A stretch of 64,000 bases of DNA from CAWCUZ01 sp963798795 (GCA_963798795.1 CAWCUZ010000002.1:620001-684000); one strand, 5' to 3'. Numbered from the stretch's first letter, positions 8,401 to 17,400 are shown. Program-made: numbers and translations. The notes: a model not told the origin generated them from the sequence alone.

Positions 8401-9488
8401 TAGCTGCCGCCCGACGAGTTGGAGCACGCGCGAATGGCGCGCGAGCCCGGCGTGTCCGGCCCGTTCGCCGTAATCTGATCGCGCAACCCGACGTAGTACT
8501 TGCCGTTCGGCAGCGCCTGCGGGTTGAACTGATAGCCCGACGTGCGGTGGTAGGCGAGCACGGCGTAATTCCCGTTGCTCGCCCCGCAGTCGGTGGCGGT
8601 CGAGATGACGATGTCGTAGGAGCCGCCGCCGGTCCAGGTCACGCTCTCGGGCGCGTCCGCCCCCGGCGCGACGAGCCGGGCCCAGTCGATGTCGACCGCG
8701 CCCGACTGGTTCCCCTTCAGGTTGACCGGCTTGAATCGCAGCGAGTCGGCCGTGATGGCGCTCGACGTCCCCCAGTTGACGTCCACCGACGGGTTGTTCG
8801 CGTTGACGTTCTTCCACTTCGCAATGTTCGAGTTGAGGGCCTGGAGGCCGCCGATGGTGAGCGGCACCGAGAAAATGACGTAGTGGCCGCCCTCCATCGC
8901 GCCGTACGGCTCGCTCGTCAGCGGGCTGAACGGCACGCCCACCTGGTTGCCGTTGACGTCCACGGTCGTGTAGGTGCCGCCGGTGGGCCGGGCGGTCGGG
9001 TCGAAGTAGATCGTGTCGCGGCTCCAGTAGATCTGCATGACCGGCACGGTGCCCGGAAACTGTGGCGGCTTGATCTCGGTGCCGAGCCGCATCTTCACCA
9101 GCAGCCGCGTGTAGCGGCTCGTGTCGATCCGATGCTCCGCGGCATTCCGGAACCGCCGCGCCGTCTCGGGCGAGTACGGATCCACCAGGAAGATCGAGGG
9201 GTCGGGCACCGTCAGGCTGGGCGTGCCGCTGAAGATCGTCTGGCCGAAGCCGTCCACCGTCATGCGCTTGTTGGTCAGGTTCGAGACCGGCTGGTCGACG
9301 CCCCAGGTGAACCAGCCGATATCGGTGCGCTCGCGCATGTCCCAGGCGTCGCGCAGTTGCTGGGTGGCGTAGTCGTCCCAGGGCGCGAGCGTCTTGGCCG
9401 TGTTCGGCGAAGTGATGGACTGCGCCGCGGCGGGCACGCCGCCCAGCGAGAGGGATCCGATGAGGCCGAGAGCGATGACGAGCCGCAT
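5439..9488 (-). CDS. Large secreted protein with beta-sandwich N-terminal domains and the conserved C-terminal cassette
   Basis: The 1,349-residue product begins with a clear signal peptide (MRLVIALGLIGSLSLGG, then AAAQS). The N-terminal two thirds contain two related segments beginning IDTSRYTRLLVKMRLG and IDTNRYRLLTLDMG, which read as jelly-roll, carbohydrate-binding-like sandwiches. No catalytic motif is recognisable. From about residue 888 it carries the cassette shared with the 29-52 kb proteins: FGMVDAPAQG, GWALDDIGV, HTPTTVSLDNDHIAKPFG, YNQCRGSVGN, GVYCNDDVASIFG and GIGSRFF. A He_PIG-like end with FVWQTAAGYFGDHDLLFV follows, then a low-complexity Ala/Pro/Ser tail. It heads the minus-strand operon that continues into a glycosyltransferase, rmlC and an epimerase, so its expression is tied to glycan synthesis. 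Secretion is well supported; function is unknown. Confidence 0.8.
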   Translation of the reverse strand: MRLVIALGLIGSLSLGGVPAAAQSITSPNTAKTLAPWDDYATQQLRDAWDMRERTDIGWFTWGVDQPVSNLTNKRMTVDGFGQTIFSGTPSLTVPDPSIFLVDPYSPETARRFRNAAEHRIDTSRYTRLLVKMRLGTEIKPPQFPGTVPVMQIYWSRDTIYFDPTARPTGGTYTTVDVNGNQVGVPFSPLTSEPYGAMEGGHYVIFSVPLTIGGLQALNSNIAKWKNVNANNPSVDVNWGTSSAITADSLRFKPVNLKGNQSGAVDIDWARLVAPGADAPESVTWTGGGSYDIVISTATDCGASNGNYAVLAYHRTSGYQFNPQALPNGKYYVGLRDQITANGPDTPGSRAIRACSNSSGGSYTVLDYPDLAFTKPNPTGSADDFATVFLGNPWDFVPGGDLDRTNNISQLWPALVPTERPDGTSLGNVAMLFGTSTAVQGPGGDPYVYTLFSTARGLNNRIDTNRYRLLTLDMGVDHDRDLMRGSVLRLVWHIASETWFTNGGTYDAENVSADITLHHLRKSTATFDTQSSSYVLDHIQFDLGDRYRLPLESDTNGSPSRTGWSNTALQCGGAGCSTWRIEPFDREGVDNFRFDPHEFPEATNFFLQQAKLAAHERTGSSYTITWSSVMPAVPTSGTYANPASWKVRLYAVRTQPESHPGAGDGSPSTPAVTDCSANPGLNSFFITPVGAEPTLASGSYQWNAAGTGGLVSGGLYFVCAGLLMPGSNTPAGFTFSEWPVVYDPAAGAALPRLVVSRTSLSMSARHTGANNPPNLSSKTPPQTVTLTQVGGGAAAGWYVEACLNYNPSAPQSCTGTVDFLQISQTSGWGSGSFTVQLKDSSQLPVSTGSTPVTAVLRIREASAGTLANSPQYVQICITIYPPSQPASTPFGMVDAPAQGASGQVGAIAVSGWALDDIGVQRVSIYRNCLGFDAPGACQTVGGHSVVFVGDASFIDGARPDVQAAYPSMPLSSRAGWGYLLLTNMLPHVPNQQAFGGQGSVALYAFAVDQEGGVTLLGRSPADHTPTTVSLDNDHIAKPFGSIDTPAQGGAASGSNFANFGWTLTPDTGTGVLVPTNGSTITVYIDGTASGHPVYNQCRGSVGNPPPPGVYCNDDVASIFGSVPPQPPGAQRISNPSKFRNLDAARGAIGAFIFNMSGLTPGLHTISWSVTDTLGRAEGIGSRFFNVPSGGAPPAPLPEADAADLGELATSLDVLEPVTVPVGVRLGWDEDAALAWATQRAGAIRVAADPLDRLELELPHTLSGSTWQGYGVDADRLMLLPAGSTLNRDGTFVWQTAAGYFGDHDLLFVRTNADGRRETLPVRVTIAPGPASASAPSPSASPSSGSSDQR

Positions 9489-9734
9489 ATCAGGCAGACC
9501 CGGAACCTCCAGGTCTGTGGCACCGCCGATTCTTCAAGCCAACCTCGTGCCGGGCTGCGCAGCACGGTGAAATCGCGGCAACGTCCGCAAATTCCGCGGC
9601 ATCGCGTACTTTTTACAAAACCGTGAGTCTGCGACCAGGCAGAGTCCATGACGGATTGGGCGGTCCAGATGCAGATTCGCAGCCGGCGCGGCGCCCGGAC
9701 GTACCGACAAAATCGTGTACAGTGAGTCCGCTGC
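9489..9734. promoter_or_regulatory. Divergent intergenic region upstream of two glycan operons
   Basis: These 246 bases separate the minus-strand secreted-protein operon from the plus-strand export operon, so promoters for both must lie here or further in. The only AT-rich patch is around 9608-9620 (TACTTTTTACAAAA). I could not pick out a convincing -35/-10 pair or an operator. Confidence 0.35.
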
Positions 9735-10943
9735 ATGCTGAGGCTGGCGCTCGATCTGGGCATCGCAACGCTCACCTACGCGGCCGCCTGGAAGCTGAGA
9801 TTCGGCGCCAGCCTTTCCGAGTTCGCTCCGTACGCCATCCGCGCGTACCCGTTCGTCGTCGGCGCACAGATCGCGGCGGTGGTCGCGGCGGGCGCGTACC
9901 GCGCGTGGCCGCGGCCGATGATCGGGGTCCGTCGCTTCATCGCGGGCGCGATCGCCGGCTCGGCGGCGGGCACGCTGGCGGCGCTGCTGATCGAGGGCCG
10001 GCAGGGGCTGTCGTTCTCGGCCCTCGCGGGCGACGCGGTGCTGCTGAGCATCGCCGGCGCGCTGTGGCGCAGCGCGGCGGGCGTCTGGGAGCTCAGCCAT
10101 CGGCCGGTGCCCGCCGCGGACGTGCCGCCGCCGGGCATGCGCAACATCGGCCAGCGCCGATCGCTGCTGCTGAGCTTCGGCGACCTGCTCCGCTATCGGC
10201 TGCTGGTACGGAACCTCGTGGCGCGCGATCTGAAGCTGAAGTACCGCGGCTCGGTGCTCGGGTTCCTCTGGTCGCTCCTCAATCCGTTCGTGATGGTGGT
10301 GGTCTACACCGTCGCGTTCAAGTATTTCCTGGGGTTGAGCCAGCCCGGGTTCGTCCCGCGGCTGATCGTGGCGCTCCTGGCCTGGACCTTTTTCGCCAAC
10401 ACCGCCATGGCATCGACCGGTGCCATCGTCGACTCGGGCGGTCTCATCCGGAGCGTGGACTTTCCGCGGGGCATTCTGCCGCTCTCGGCCGTCTTCTTCA
10501 ATTTCACGCAGTACCTGCTGACGCTGGTCGCCTTTCTGCCCCTGCTGTTCCTGTACTTCGACACGAGCCCGGTGGCGGCGCTCGCGGCGTTTCCGGTGTT
10601 TCTGCTGCTCCACGTGGTGTTCAGTGCCGGCATCGGCCTCGGCCTCTCGGCCGCTACCGTCCTCTACCGCGACGTCCGGCACCTCACCGAGATCGGCGTG
10701 ACGATGCTCTTCTGGCTCACCCCCATCTTTTATTCGCCGACCGACCCCCGTCTGCCCGAAGCCGCCCGGGTGGCGCTGGAGCTGAGTCCGATGTCGCCGT
10801 TCATCGTGGCCTACCAGCAGATCCTCAACGAAGGCCGGTGGCCCGAGCCGCACGTGTGGGCGCTCGCGGCGCTCTACGCCGCCGCCACCCTCGCGGCGGG
10901 CGCGATGCTCTTCTTTTCGCTGGAGGATCGGTACGGTGAGTGA
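9735..10943 (+). CDS. wzm: ABC-2 type polysaccharide export permease with extra N-terminal membrane domain
   Basis: Residues from about 140 onward match the permease of ABC-dependent glycan exporters: LLVRNLVARDLKLKYRGSVLGFLWSLLNPF at its start, then about six membrane helices with the late motifs ATVLYRDVRHLTEI and LFWLTPIFY. It would move a finished lipid-linked polysaccharide across the inner membrane with the ATPase encoded immediately downstream (8-base overlap). The first roughly 115 residues are unusual. They hold a further four hydrophobic stretches resembling the membrane part of WbpM-like enzymes and the second half of the 920 gene. Length is 402 residues against about 260 for typical Wzm, so this is a fusion. 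ATG 9735 is the first in-frame start. Confidence 0.88.
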   Translation: MLRLALDLGIATLTYAAAWKLRFGASLSEFAPYAIRAYPFVVGAQIAAVVAAGAYRAWPRPMIGVRRFIAGAIAGSAAGTLAALLIEGRQGLSFSALAGDAVLLSIAGALWRSAAGVWELSHRPVPAADVPPPGMRNIGQRRSLLLSFGDLLRYRLLVRNLVARDLKLKYRGSVLGFLWSLLNPFVMVVVYTVAFKYFLGLSQPGFVPRLIVALLAWTFFANTAMASTGAIVDSGGLIRSVDFPRGILPLSAVFFNFTQYLLTLVAFLPLLFLYFDTSPVAALAAFPVFLLLHVVFSAGIGLGLSAATVLYRDVRHLTEIGVTMLFWLTPIFYSPTDPRLPEAARVALELSPMSPFIVAYQQILNEGRWPEPHVWALAALYAAATLAAGAMLFFSLEDRYGE

Positions 10944-12330
10944 CTCGCCCGGGCCGGCGGTCGTGGCACGCGCCGTGTCGAAGCGGTTCGACCTGGCGCA
11001 GGAGCGGCCCGGCCACCTCAAAGACCGCGTACTGAGCGTCTTGAGGCGCGCGGCCGAGGAGCGGGTCGAGCCGTTCTGGGCCTTGCGGAACGTCTCGCTC
11101 GCGATCGAGCCGGGCGAGGCGCTGGGCCTGGTCGGCCGTAACGGCTCGGGCAAGAGCACGCTGCTGCGGATCATCGCCGGCATCCTCACCCCCACGACCG
11201 GTGCGCTGTTCGTCCGCGAACGGGCCCGGATCGGGACCATGATCGAGCTCGGCGTCGGGTTTCATCCCGAGCTGACCGCAATCGAGAACGTCCAGCTCAG
11301 CGCCGCGATCCACGGTCTCACCCGGCCCGAAATCGACGCTCTCATGCCGGGCATCGTCGACTACTCGGGGCTCGCCAATTTCATGGATGTCCCGCTCAAG
11401 AAGTTCTCGTCCGGCATGCACATGCGGCTCGGCTTCGCGCTGGCCGCGGCGCTCGAACCGGACGTCCTGCTGATCGACGAGGTGTTCGCGGTGGGCGACG
11501 TCGACTTTCAGCACCGCTGCCTCGAGACAATGCGCCGGTTTCGAGAGCACGGGCGGACGATCCTGTTCGTCTCGCACTCGACGGCGGCCGTGCGGGAGGT
11601 GTGCACGCGCGCGGTCGTACTGGAAGCGGGCCGGCTCGTATTCGACGGCACCGTCGACGACGGGCTCACGTACTATGGCCGCTTGATGGCCAGCGAAACG
11701 CAGACGGTGCTGCCCGGCGCGGCCTCGCGCGGCGCCGTCGAGCCGCCGGAGCGCCGGCCGCACCGGCTGGCCATGAAGACCGCGTGGGAGGCAATCGGCC
11801 CCTGGGCGGCGGCCTTCCTGAAGCGGCAGGGACTCGGACAGGACCAGTTCGTGCTCGACCTGGGCTGCGGCTCGCTGCCGGTGGCGCGCGAGCTCCTGCC
11901 GGTCTTGCCCACCTCACGCTATTGGGGTGTCGACTTCGATCGGACCCTCTACGAGGCGGGGGTGCGGGTGGAGCTGGCCCAGGCCGGCGTGCTGTCGGAC
12001 CGCGGCCATTTCATCGTGAACGACGACTTCGACCTGAGCGGATGCACCTATGCCTTCGACCTGGCGCTCGCGCACTCGCTCGCCCATCGGGTAGGCGCGG
12101 AGCGGTTCGGCCGGGCGCTGTCAGCCGCCATCGGGCATCTGACCGAGCACGGCCGGCTGTTCGTGGCGGTGCCGGCTGGATTCGAGGCGCACCTCGCGGC
12201 GGTGCGGGCGGCGGCCGCCCGTGCGGGCCTGTCGTGCGAGCCCGTCGCAGATGCCGATCATCCCACTCACGAGACGGTGTACGCGATCATACGAACGCCC
12301 GTGAGCCCGCGAACGGAAGCGCAAGCGTGA
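10936..12330 (+). CDS. wzt: Polysaccharide ABC exporter ATPase fused to a SAM methyltransferase-like domain
   Basis: Residues 1-245 are the nucleotide-binding domain: Walker A GRNGSGKST (about residue 68), signature FSSGMHMRLGFALA, Walker B VLLIDEVFAVGD and the H-loop in FVSHS. This is the Wzt family that powers export of lipid-linked O-antigen or capsule. Classical Wzt proteins end in a glycan-binding beta sandwich. Here the C-terminal 200 residues instead look like a class I methyltransferase fold, with FVLDLGCGSLPVA (about residue 312), WGVDFDRTLYE and a later VAVPAGF strand. Terminal methylation is a known chain-stop signal in some ABC-exported O-antigens, so a fused methyltransferase is plausible, but activity is inferred. 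The gene starts at GTG 10936 inside the end of the permease gene. Confidence 0.87.
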   Translation: MSDSPGPAVVARAVSKRFDLAQERPGHLKDRVLSVLRRAAEERVEPFWALRNVSLAIEPGEALGLVGRNGSGKSTLLRIIAGILTPTTGALFVRERARIGTMIELGVGFHPELTAIENVQLSAAIHGLTRPEIDALMPGIVDYSGLANFMDVPLKKFSSGMHMRLGFALAAALEPDVLLIDEVFAVGDVDFQHRCLETMRRFREHGRTILFVSHSTAAVREVCTRAVVLEAGRLVFDGTVDDGLTYYGRLMASETQTVLPGAASRGAVEPPERRPHRLAMKTAWEAIGPWAAAFLKRQGLGQDQFVLDLGCGSLPVARELLPVLPTSRYWGVDFDRTLYEAGVRVELAQAGVLSDRGHFIVNDDFDLSGCTYAFDLALAHSLAHRVGAERFGRALSAAIGHLTEHGRLFVAVPAGFEAHLAAVRAAAARAGLSCEPVADADHPTHETVYAIIRTPVSPRTEAQA

Positions 12331-13799
12331 GCGAGGACCTGCGAAACGAACTGGCGGAGCTGCGCCGGCGCCACGCGGCGCTGGAAGCCGAAACGGACGC
12401 CCTCCGGCGTGACGCCACGGAGACGGCGCAGGATCTGCTCCGCGTGATCGACGAGCAGCGTGCGCTCCTCGACTCGACGAACGAAGTCAGCTCGGCCATC
12501 GCCGCGATTCGCGCGAGCAACGTGGGCAAGCTGGCCCGCGCGCTCGACCGGTGGCAGGATCGGACACGCCGGCTGCGGGCGCGCTGGCGGAGCGCCTCGC
12601 AGGCGCGGGCGCGGACGCGGACGCTCGACGTGCCGGATGCGGTCCGGCGTGCGCCGCTCGGCGTCAATGTGGCGGGCTACGTCAGCGCCGAGAGCGGCAT
12701 GGGCGAAGCCACGCGCTGCTCCATCCGGGCGCTGCGGCGGGCCGGGATCCCGGTCGTGCTCAACAACGTCATCGGCCGCCAGCGCACCGCCGACGCGAGC
12801 TTCACCGACTTCACCGAGCAGAACCCGCACCCGTTCAACCTGATCCACCTGAATGCCGACAACATGGCCTGGTTTGCGGCGGACCACGGGTCCGCCTACT
12901 TCCACCATCACTACTCGATCGGCTACTGGTTCTGGGAGCTCGAGACGTTCCGGCCGGATTGGGTCCCCGCGTTCGACTACGTGGACGAGGTCTGGGTGGC
13001 GAGCGAGCACAGCCGGAAGGCGATTGGCCGCGACGCACCGGTGCCGGTCGTGCACATGCCGCTGGGTCTCTCCGAACCGGTGGCGGGACCGTTCACCCGC
13101 GCGCACTTCGGCCTGCCGGAAACCGCGTTCGTGTGCCTGTTCGCGTTCGACGTCTCGAGCCAGATGGAGCGCAAGAACCCGTTCGGCGCCGTGCGCGCCT
13201 TCCGCTGGGCCGGACTCGACCACGACGAAGCGGTGCTCGTCCTGAAGTTCACCAACGGCCACTTCGATCGGGACGCCGTGCGCCGTCTGGCCGAGGCCGC
13301 CGCCGGGCTCAACGTCATCATGCTCGATGGCGCCATGGACCGGCCCGAGCTGAATGCGCTCATGCAGGTCTCCGACTGCTGCCTCTCGCTGCACCGCGCC
13401 GAGGGCTTCGGCCTGACGATTGCCGAGCACATGCTCATGGGCAAGCCGGCGGTCGCGACCGCCTACGCCGGCAACCTCGACTTCATGACGCCGGACGTGA
13501 GCTGCCTGGTGGACTCGCGGCCCGTGTCGATTCCGCGCAACTACGGCCCGTATTTCCGCGGCTACGTCTGGGCCGAGCCGGACGTGGAGCAGGCCGGTGC
13601 GTACCTGCGGCAGCTGGCGCGCGATCCGGCCCGGGCGCGGGCGATCGGCGAGCGCGGGCGGGCCTGGGTGCGGCAGGTGCTGTCGCCCGCGCGCAGCGCC
13701 CGCCTGATGCGATCGCGGCTCGAACGGATCCAGGCCGGCGAACTCGTGACCGACGGCCTCGCGCCGCCCGTGGACGCGCGTCCGGAACTGACCGCATGA
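12327..13799 (+). CDS. Glycosyltransferase, GT4-like, with N-terminal coiled coil
   Basis: The 490-residue protein starts at GTG 12327, overlapping the upstream stop as GTGA. Residues 1-55 are a heptad-rich charged helix (ELAELRRRHAALEAET region), followed by a basic stretch that may bind membrane. The transferase part begins at GVNVAGYVSAESGMGEATR (about residue 110), characteristic of multi-domain polymer-synthesising GT4 proteins in ABC-exported glycan loci. The donor-side motif is CLSLHRAEGFGLTIAEHMLMG (about residue 350). It would extend or modify the glycan before export. The gene lies between wzt and another long glycosyltransferase in a tightly overlapped operon, which fits one assembly complex. 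Confidence 0.87.
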   Translation: MSEDLRNELAELRRRHAALEAETDALRRDATETAQDLLRVIDEQRALLDSTNEVSSAIAAIRASNVGKLARALDRWQDRTRRLRARWRSASQARARTRTLDVPDAVRRAPLGVNVAGYVSAESGMGEATRCSIRALRRAGIPVVLNNVIGRQRTADASFTDFTEQNPHPFNLIHLNADNMAWFAADHGSAYFHHHYSIGYWFWELETFRPDWVPAFDYVDEVWVASEHSRKAIGRDAPVPVVHMPLGLSEPVAGPFTRAHFGLPETAFVCLFAFDVSSQMERKNPFGAVRAFRWAGLDHDEAVLVLKFTNGHFDRDAVRRLAEAAAGLNVIMLDGAMDRPELNALMQVSDCCLSLHRAEGFGLTIAEHMLMGKPAVATAYAGNLDFMTPDVSCLVDSRPVSIPRNYGPYFRGYVWAEPDVEQAGAYLRQLARDPARARAIGERGRAWVRQVLSPARSARLMRSRLERIQAGELVTDGLAPPVDARPELTA

Positions 13800-16358
13800 G
13801 CCGCATGCAGCCGCAGCCGTCCGATCCGATCGCGGAGCGCGCCGCGGAGGCGCGTCGGCAGCTCAAGCGCGCCCGGCTGTCGGCGGCGCTCGCGCTCGAG
13901 GAAGCCCAGCGGAACGCCCTCGAGCGGATTGAGATCCTCACGCAACTGCGCGATGCGCCGCGGCGACACCAGTTGCTGCGGTTCCGGACCGTGCTGCTGG
14001 CGCCGCTCCGAGTCGTGCGCCACCCCATCCAGAACCTGCGGGCCGGCCTCGAGCGGCTGGCCCGTTCGACCGTGGCCCGGGCCGACCTCGCGCTCGAGCG
14101 CCTGCGGTATTCCGCCTCCCCGCTGCGGTCCAGGGCCTGGACCGAGTCGTCCAGCGATCGGCCCGATTCGGGCGGCGAAATCCGATGGATGGGGGCCGTG
14201 GAGGTGGGCGGCGTGCCGCGCCATGCCCTGTTCGCGCACCCGGAGTCGATCGTGGCCTGGACGGTCGACGTGGAACCGGGCACCGCCCTGCTCGTCGGCT
14301 GCGCGCTCGTGCCCGCCGTGGCGCGGGACAACCGTGACGGCGTGGAGTTCGAGGCGACGGTCTCCGCGGCCGGCGGCGAATGGACGCGGCGCCGGGCACG
14401 GCGGCTCAAGCCGCGCACCCGCTGCGCCAATCGATTCTGGCGGACGCTCGCCGTGCCGATGCCGTCCGGCGCGTCGGGCGAGGTCACGGTCCGGCTGGTC
14501 ACGCGCCTGCCCCGAGGCGCCGCGCCCGACTTTGCCTGGGCCATCTGGGGCGAACCGCAGCTCGTCCGGAAACGGCCCCTGGGCACGGTCGTGCGCCGCG
14601 TGACCACCGCGGCCCGTCACGGCGGCCTGACGACGCTGGTGCGCCGCCTTCGCCGCCCGCCGGCCGAGGACGGCGGCAGCGAGTACCGGCGCTGGGCGGC
14701 GCTGCACACGCCGGGGACCGACGACGCCGACCGCCTGCGGGCGGAGGCGGCCGCCCTGCCGTGGCAGCCGGTCATCAGCCTGATCACGCCGGTCTACAAC
14801 ACGGAGCCGAGATGGCTCACGGCGTGCATCGACTCCGTCCGGGCGCAGATCTACCCGCACTGGGAACTCTGCCTCGCCGACGATGCGTCGACGTCGCCGG
14901 CGACGGTGCGCGTGCTCGAGCGGTACGCGCAGTCCGATCCACGCATCAAGCTGGTGCGTCTCGAGGAGAACCGCCACATCTCCGGGGCCTCGAACGCCGC
15001 CCTGGACCTGGCCACCGGCACGTTCGTCGCGTTCCTCGACCACGACGACGAGCTGCCCGTGGACGCATTGTACGAAGTCGCGCAGCTCGTCAATCGCCAG
15101 CCGGACGTGGACTTCGTCTACACGGACGAAGACAAGCTCGATCTGGCGGGCTTGCGGTGCGATCCGTACTTCAAGCCCGACTGGTCGCCCGAGCAGATCC
15201 TGAACTTCATGTACACGAACCACCTGATGGTGCTGCGCCGGTCGGTGGTCGAAGCGGCCGGCCGGTTCCGCGAGGGCTACGAGGGCGCCCAGGACTACGA
15301 CCTGGTGCTGCGGGTGATCGCGCGCACGGACCGCGTGGCGCACATTCCCCGGGTGCTGTACCACTGGCGCAAGATTCCGGGCTCGGCGGCCGCGGAACCG
15401 GAGGCCAAGCCGTGGGCGCTCGCCGCAGGCCGGCGGGCGCTCGAGTCTGTACGTGCAGCAGAACCGCCTCGACGCCGACGTCATCGACGGCGCGGCCCCC
15501 GGGCTGTTCCGCGTACGGCGCCGGATTCAGGACGCGCCGCTCGTGTCCATCGTGATCACGACCGACGATCGGGAGCGCGAGTACAACGGCAAGCACATCG
15601 CGCTCCTGCCGCACTGCATCCGAAGCATCCAGCAACGGACCGCCTACCGCCGCTACGAGATCGTCGTCGTCGACAACGGCCGGCTGTCGCCCGCGACCCG
15701 CGAATTCCTGTCGCGCGTCCCGCACCGCCGCGTGGCGTACCGGGCGACCGATCCATTCAACTTCGCGCACAAGCTGAACTTCTCGGTCCGGCAGGCGCAG
15801 GGCGAGTACGTCGTGATCCTCAACGACGACATCGAGGTGATTTCGTCAGAGTGGATCACGGCGATGCTCGAGTACGCCCAGGACCCGGCCGTGGGCGCGG
15901 TCGGCGCCAAACTCTACTTTCCGGACGGCCGCCTGCAGCACATCGGCATCGTGATGGGTGTCAACGGCTGCGCGGCGCACGCCTTTCATCAGGCGCCGGG
16001 CAACTCGCCCGGCTACGGCGGGTCGGCGCTCGGCCCGCGCAACTACTCGGCGGTGACCGGCGCCTGCATGATGACGCGGCGCTCGGTGTTCGAGGAGGTC
16101 GGCGGCTACTGCGAGACGCTGGCGATCGACTTCAACGACGTCGACTACTGCCTGCGGCTCCGGCAGAAAGGCTACCGCGTCGTGTTCACGCCGTACGCAG
16201 AGCTCTATCACCTCGAATCGGCGAGCCACGGGCAGCGGACGTGGATCCCGGAGGAGGCGGAGTTCTTCCGGACCACGTGGCCGGACGTGATCGAGGCCGA
16301 TCCGTTCTACAACGTCAATCTGACGCGGGACTTTCCGGACTACCGGCTTCGGACGTGA
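13796..16358 (+). CDS. Two-domain family 2 glycosyltransferase with a +1 frame break near 15447
   Basis: Starting at ATG 13796 (ATGA overlap with the previous stop), the product has a helical N-terminus, a beta-rich region, and then a first GT2 domain with ISLITPVYNTEPRWL and the metal motif FLDHDDELP (about residue 415). Near 15447, in the CTCGAGTCTGTACGTG context, one extra base moves the frame. The second GT2 domain continues at 15453-16358 with SIVITTDDRE, VVILNDDIEVI and GGYCETLAIDFNDVDYCLR. Together this makes about 853 residues, normal for tandem-GT2 polymer synthases of O-antigen loci. The break sits exactly at the junction YVQQNRLDADVIDG, so the intact gene is probably continuous and the extra base is either a consensus error or a recent mutation. 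The last 44 bases overlap the convergent methyltransferase gene. Confidence 0.85.
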
Positions 16359-17283
16359 CGGCCTCGGGCCTGCGGGCCACAGACAGCAACTGGTCGTTGA
16401 GGCGGCCCTCCTGCACCCATTCCAGCAGCCGGCTGCCGCCGGCGCGCACCGCGCTGGCATAGGCCAGCGACCGCCACGAGCCGGCGCGGTTGGTGTAGCG
16501 CGCGTTCATCGTCTCCGGAGAGCCGAAGGCCGGAAACGCCCAGTCGAAGGCGACCGACGAGAACCCGACGCGGGTCAGGAGCCGCGTGAGGGTGGACTCG
16601 TTGAAATAGTAGAGGTGCTCCATCGGGCTGAGCACGGCCCATTCGCGTCCCAGCGCCCACCGGCTCAGCGCGTCGAAGTTGGGCGTCTGGATCAGCAGGG
16701 TCCCGCCCGGACGCAGCAGCCGAAACGCCGTCTCGACCGTGTCGCGCGGATCGAACAGGTGCTCGATCACGTCGAGCATGACGACGGCGTCGAACGACAC
16801 GTCGGGGGCGTCGACGTCGACGGCGGTCCCCGTGCGGACGTCGAGGTCGAGATGGTCGCGCGCGAAGGCGGCCGCGTCGGGATTCACCTCCACGCCCTGG
16901 ACCAGCCAGCCGGCGCGCTCGGCCGCCTTGAGGAACAGCCCGGCGCCGGTGCCGATTTCGAGCATCCGGCGGCCGGCGTCCGGCGCCGGGCCGAACACCG
17001 CGAGGAAGGGCGCGTAGCGGCGGTCGACGAGATCCAGATCGACACGCCCCTCGGGTGCGCCGACGGCGGGCAGGTACTCATTCCAGAAGTACGTCGCGCT
17101 GTAGCGCTGCATGACCCGCTCGACCGGCAGGCGCGGGCTCGCGAACACCAGGCCGCACGTCAGGCACTCCGACAGGGTCAGTCCGTACTTGCGATAGCGG
17201 CGGCGGGTGTCGGTGCCGTCGCAGACCGCGCACGGCACGATGGCCAGGCCGTCCGGGGTCTGGCCGATGGGCGCGAGCGGCAT
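16315..17283 (-). CDS. Class I SAM-dependent methyltransferase with zinc-binding N-terminus
   Basis: The 322-residue protein opens with a CAVCDGTDTR...CLTCG double CxxC motif, a small zinc ribbon seen in many sugar and lipid methyltransferases of surface-glycan clusters. The catalytic fold follows: MLEIGTGAGLFLKAA (motif I, about residue 115), VEVNPDAAAFA, VVMLDVIEHLFDP and LRPGGTLLIQTPN. It may methylate a nucleotide-linked sugar or the glycan end. I take ATG 17283 (MPLAPIG) as start; an upstream TTG at 17304 would add seven residues. Its 3' end overlaps the convergent glycosyltransferase by 44 bases. Confidence 0.85.
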   Translation of the reverse strand: MPLAPIGQTPDGLAIVPCAVCDGTDTRRRYRKYGLTLSECLTCGLVFASPRLPVERVMQRYSATYFWNEYLPAVGAPEGRVDLDLVDRRYAPFLAVFGPAPDAGRRMLEIGTGAGLFLKAAERAGWLVQGVEVNPDAAAFARDHLDLDVRTGTAVDVDAPDVSFDAVVMLDVIEHLFDPRDTVETAFRLLRPGGTLLIQTPNFDALSRWALGREWAVLSPMEHLYYFNESTLTRLLTRVGFSSVAFDWAFPAFGSPETMNARYTNRAGSWRSLAYASAVRAGGSRLLEWVQEGRLNDQLLSVARRPEAVTSEAGSPESPASD

Positions 17284-17368
17284 CCTCGGGCCACGATAGC
17301 ACAACGATTTGCGCGGCCTTCGCGCGAGTCGTACTACAATCGGGGACGCACGCCGGATGTCGACAGTG

Positions 17369-17400
17369 ATGGAGCCCCGGGGCTTCCGACCCGGGGACCA
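17369..17400. repeat. Degenerate REP-like palindrome (GGAGCCCCGGGGCTTC type)
   Basis: ATGGAGCCCCGGGGCTTCC followed by GACCCGGGG is a decayed relative of the bipartite elements at 37387-37445 and 43304-43404. It lies 30 bp upstream of the HEAT-repeat gene. Confidence 0.65.

Noticed and set aside
5580..9626. A 1,348-codon open frame on the plus strand opposite the secreted protein
   Set aside because: Its translation is Arg/Gly/Ala-rich with no domains or signal, as expected for the antisense of a GC-rich gene; the minus-strand frame has a signal peptide and recognisable domains.
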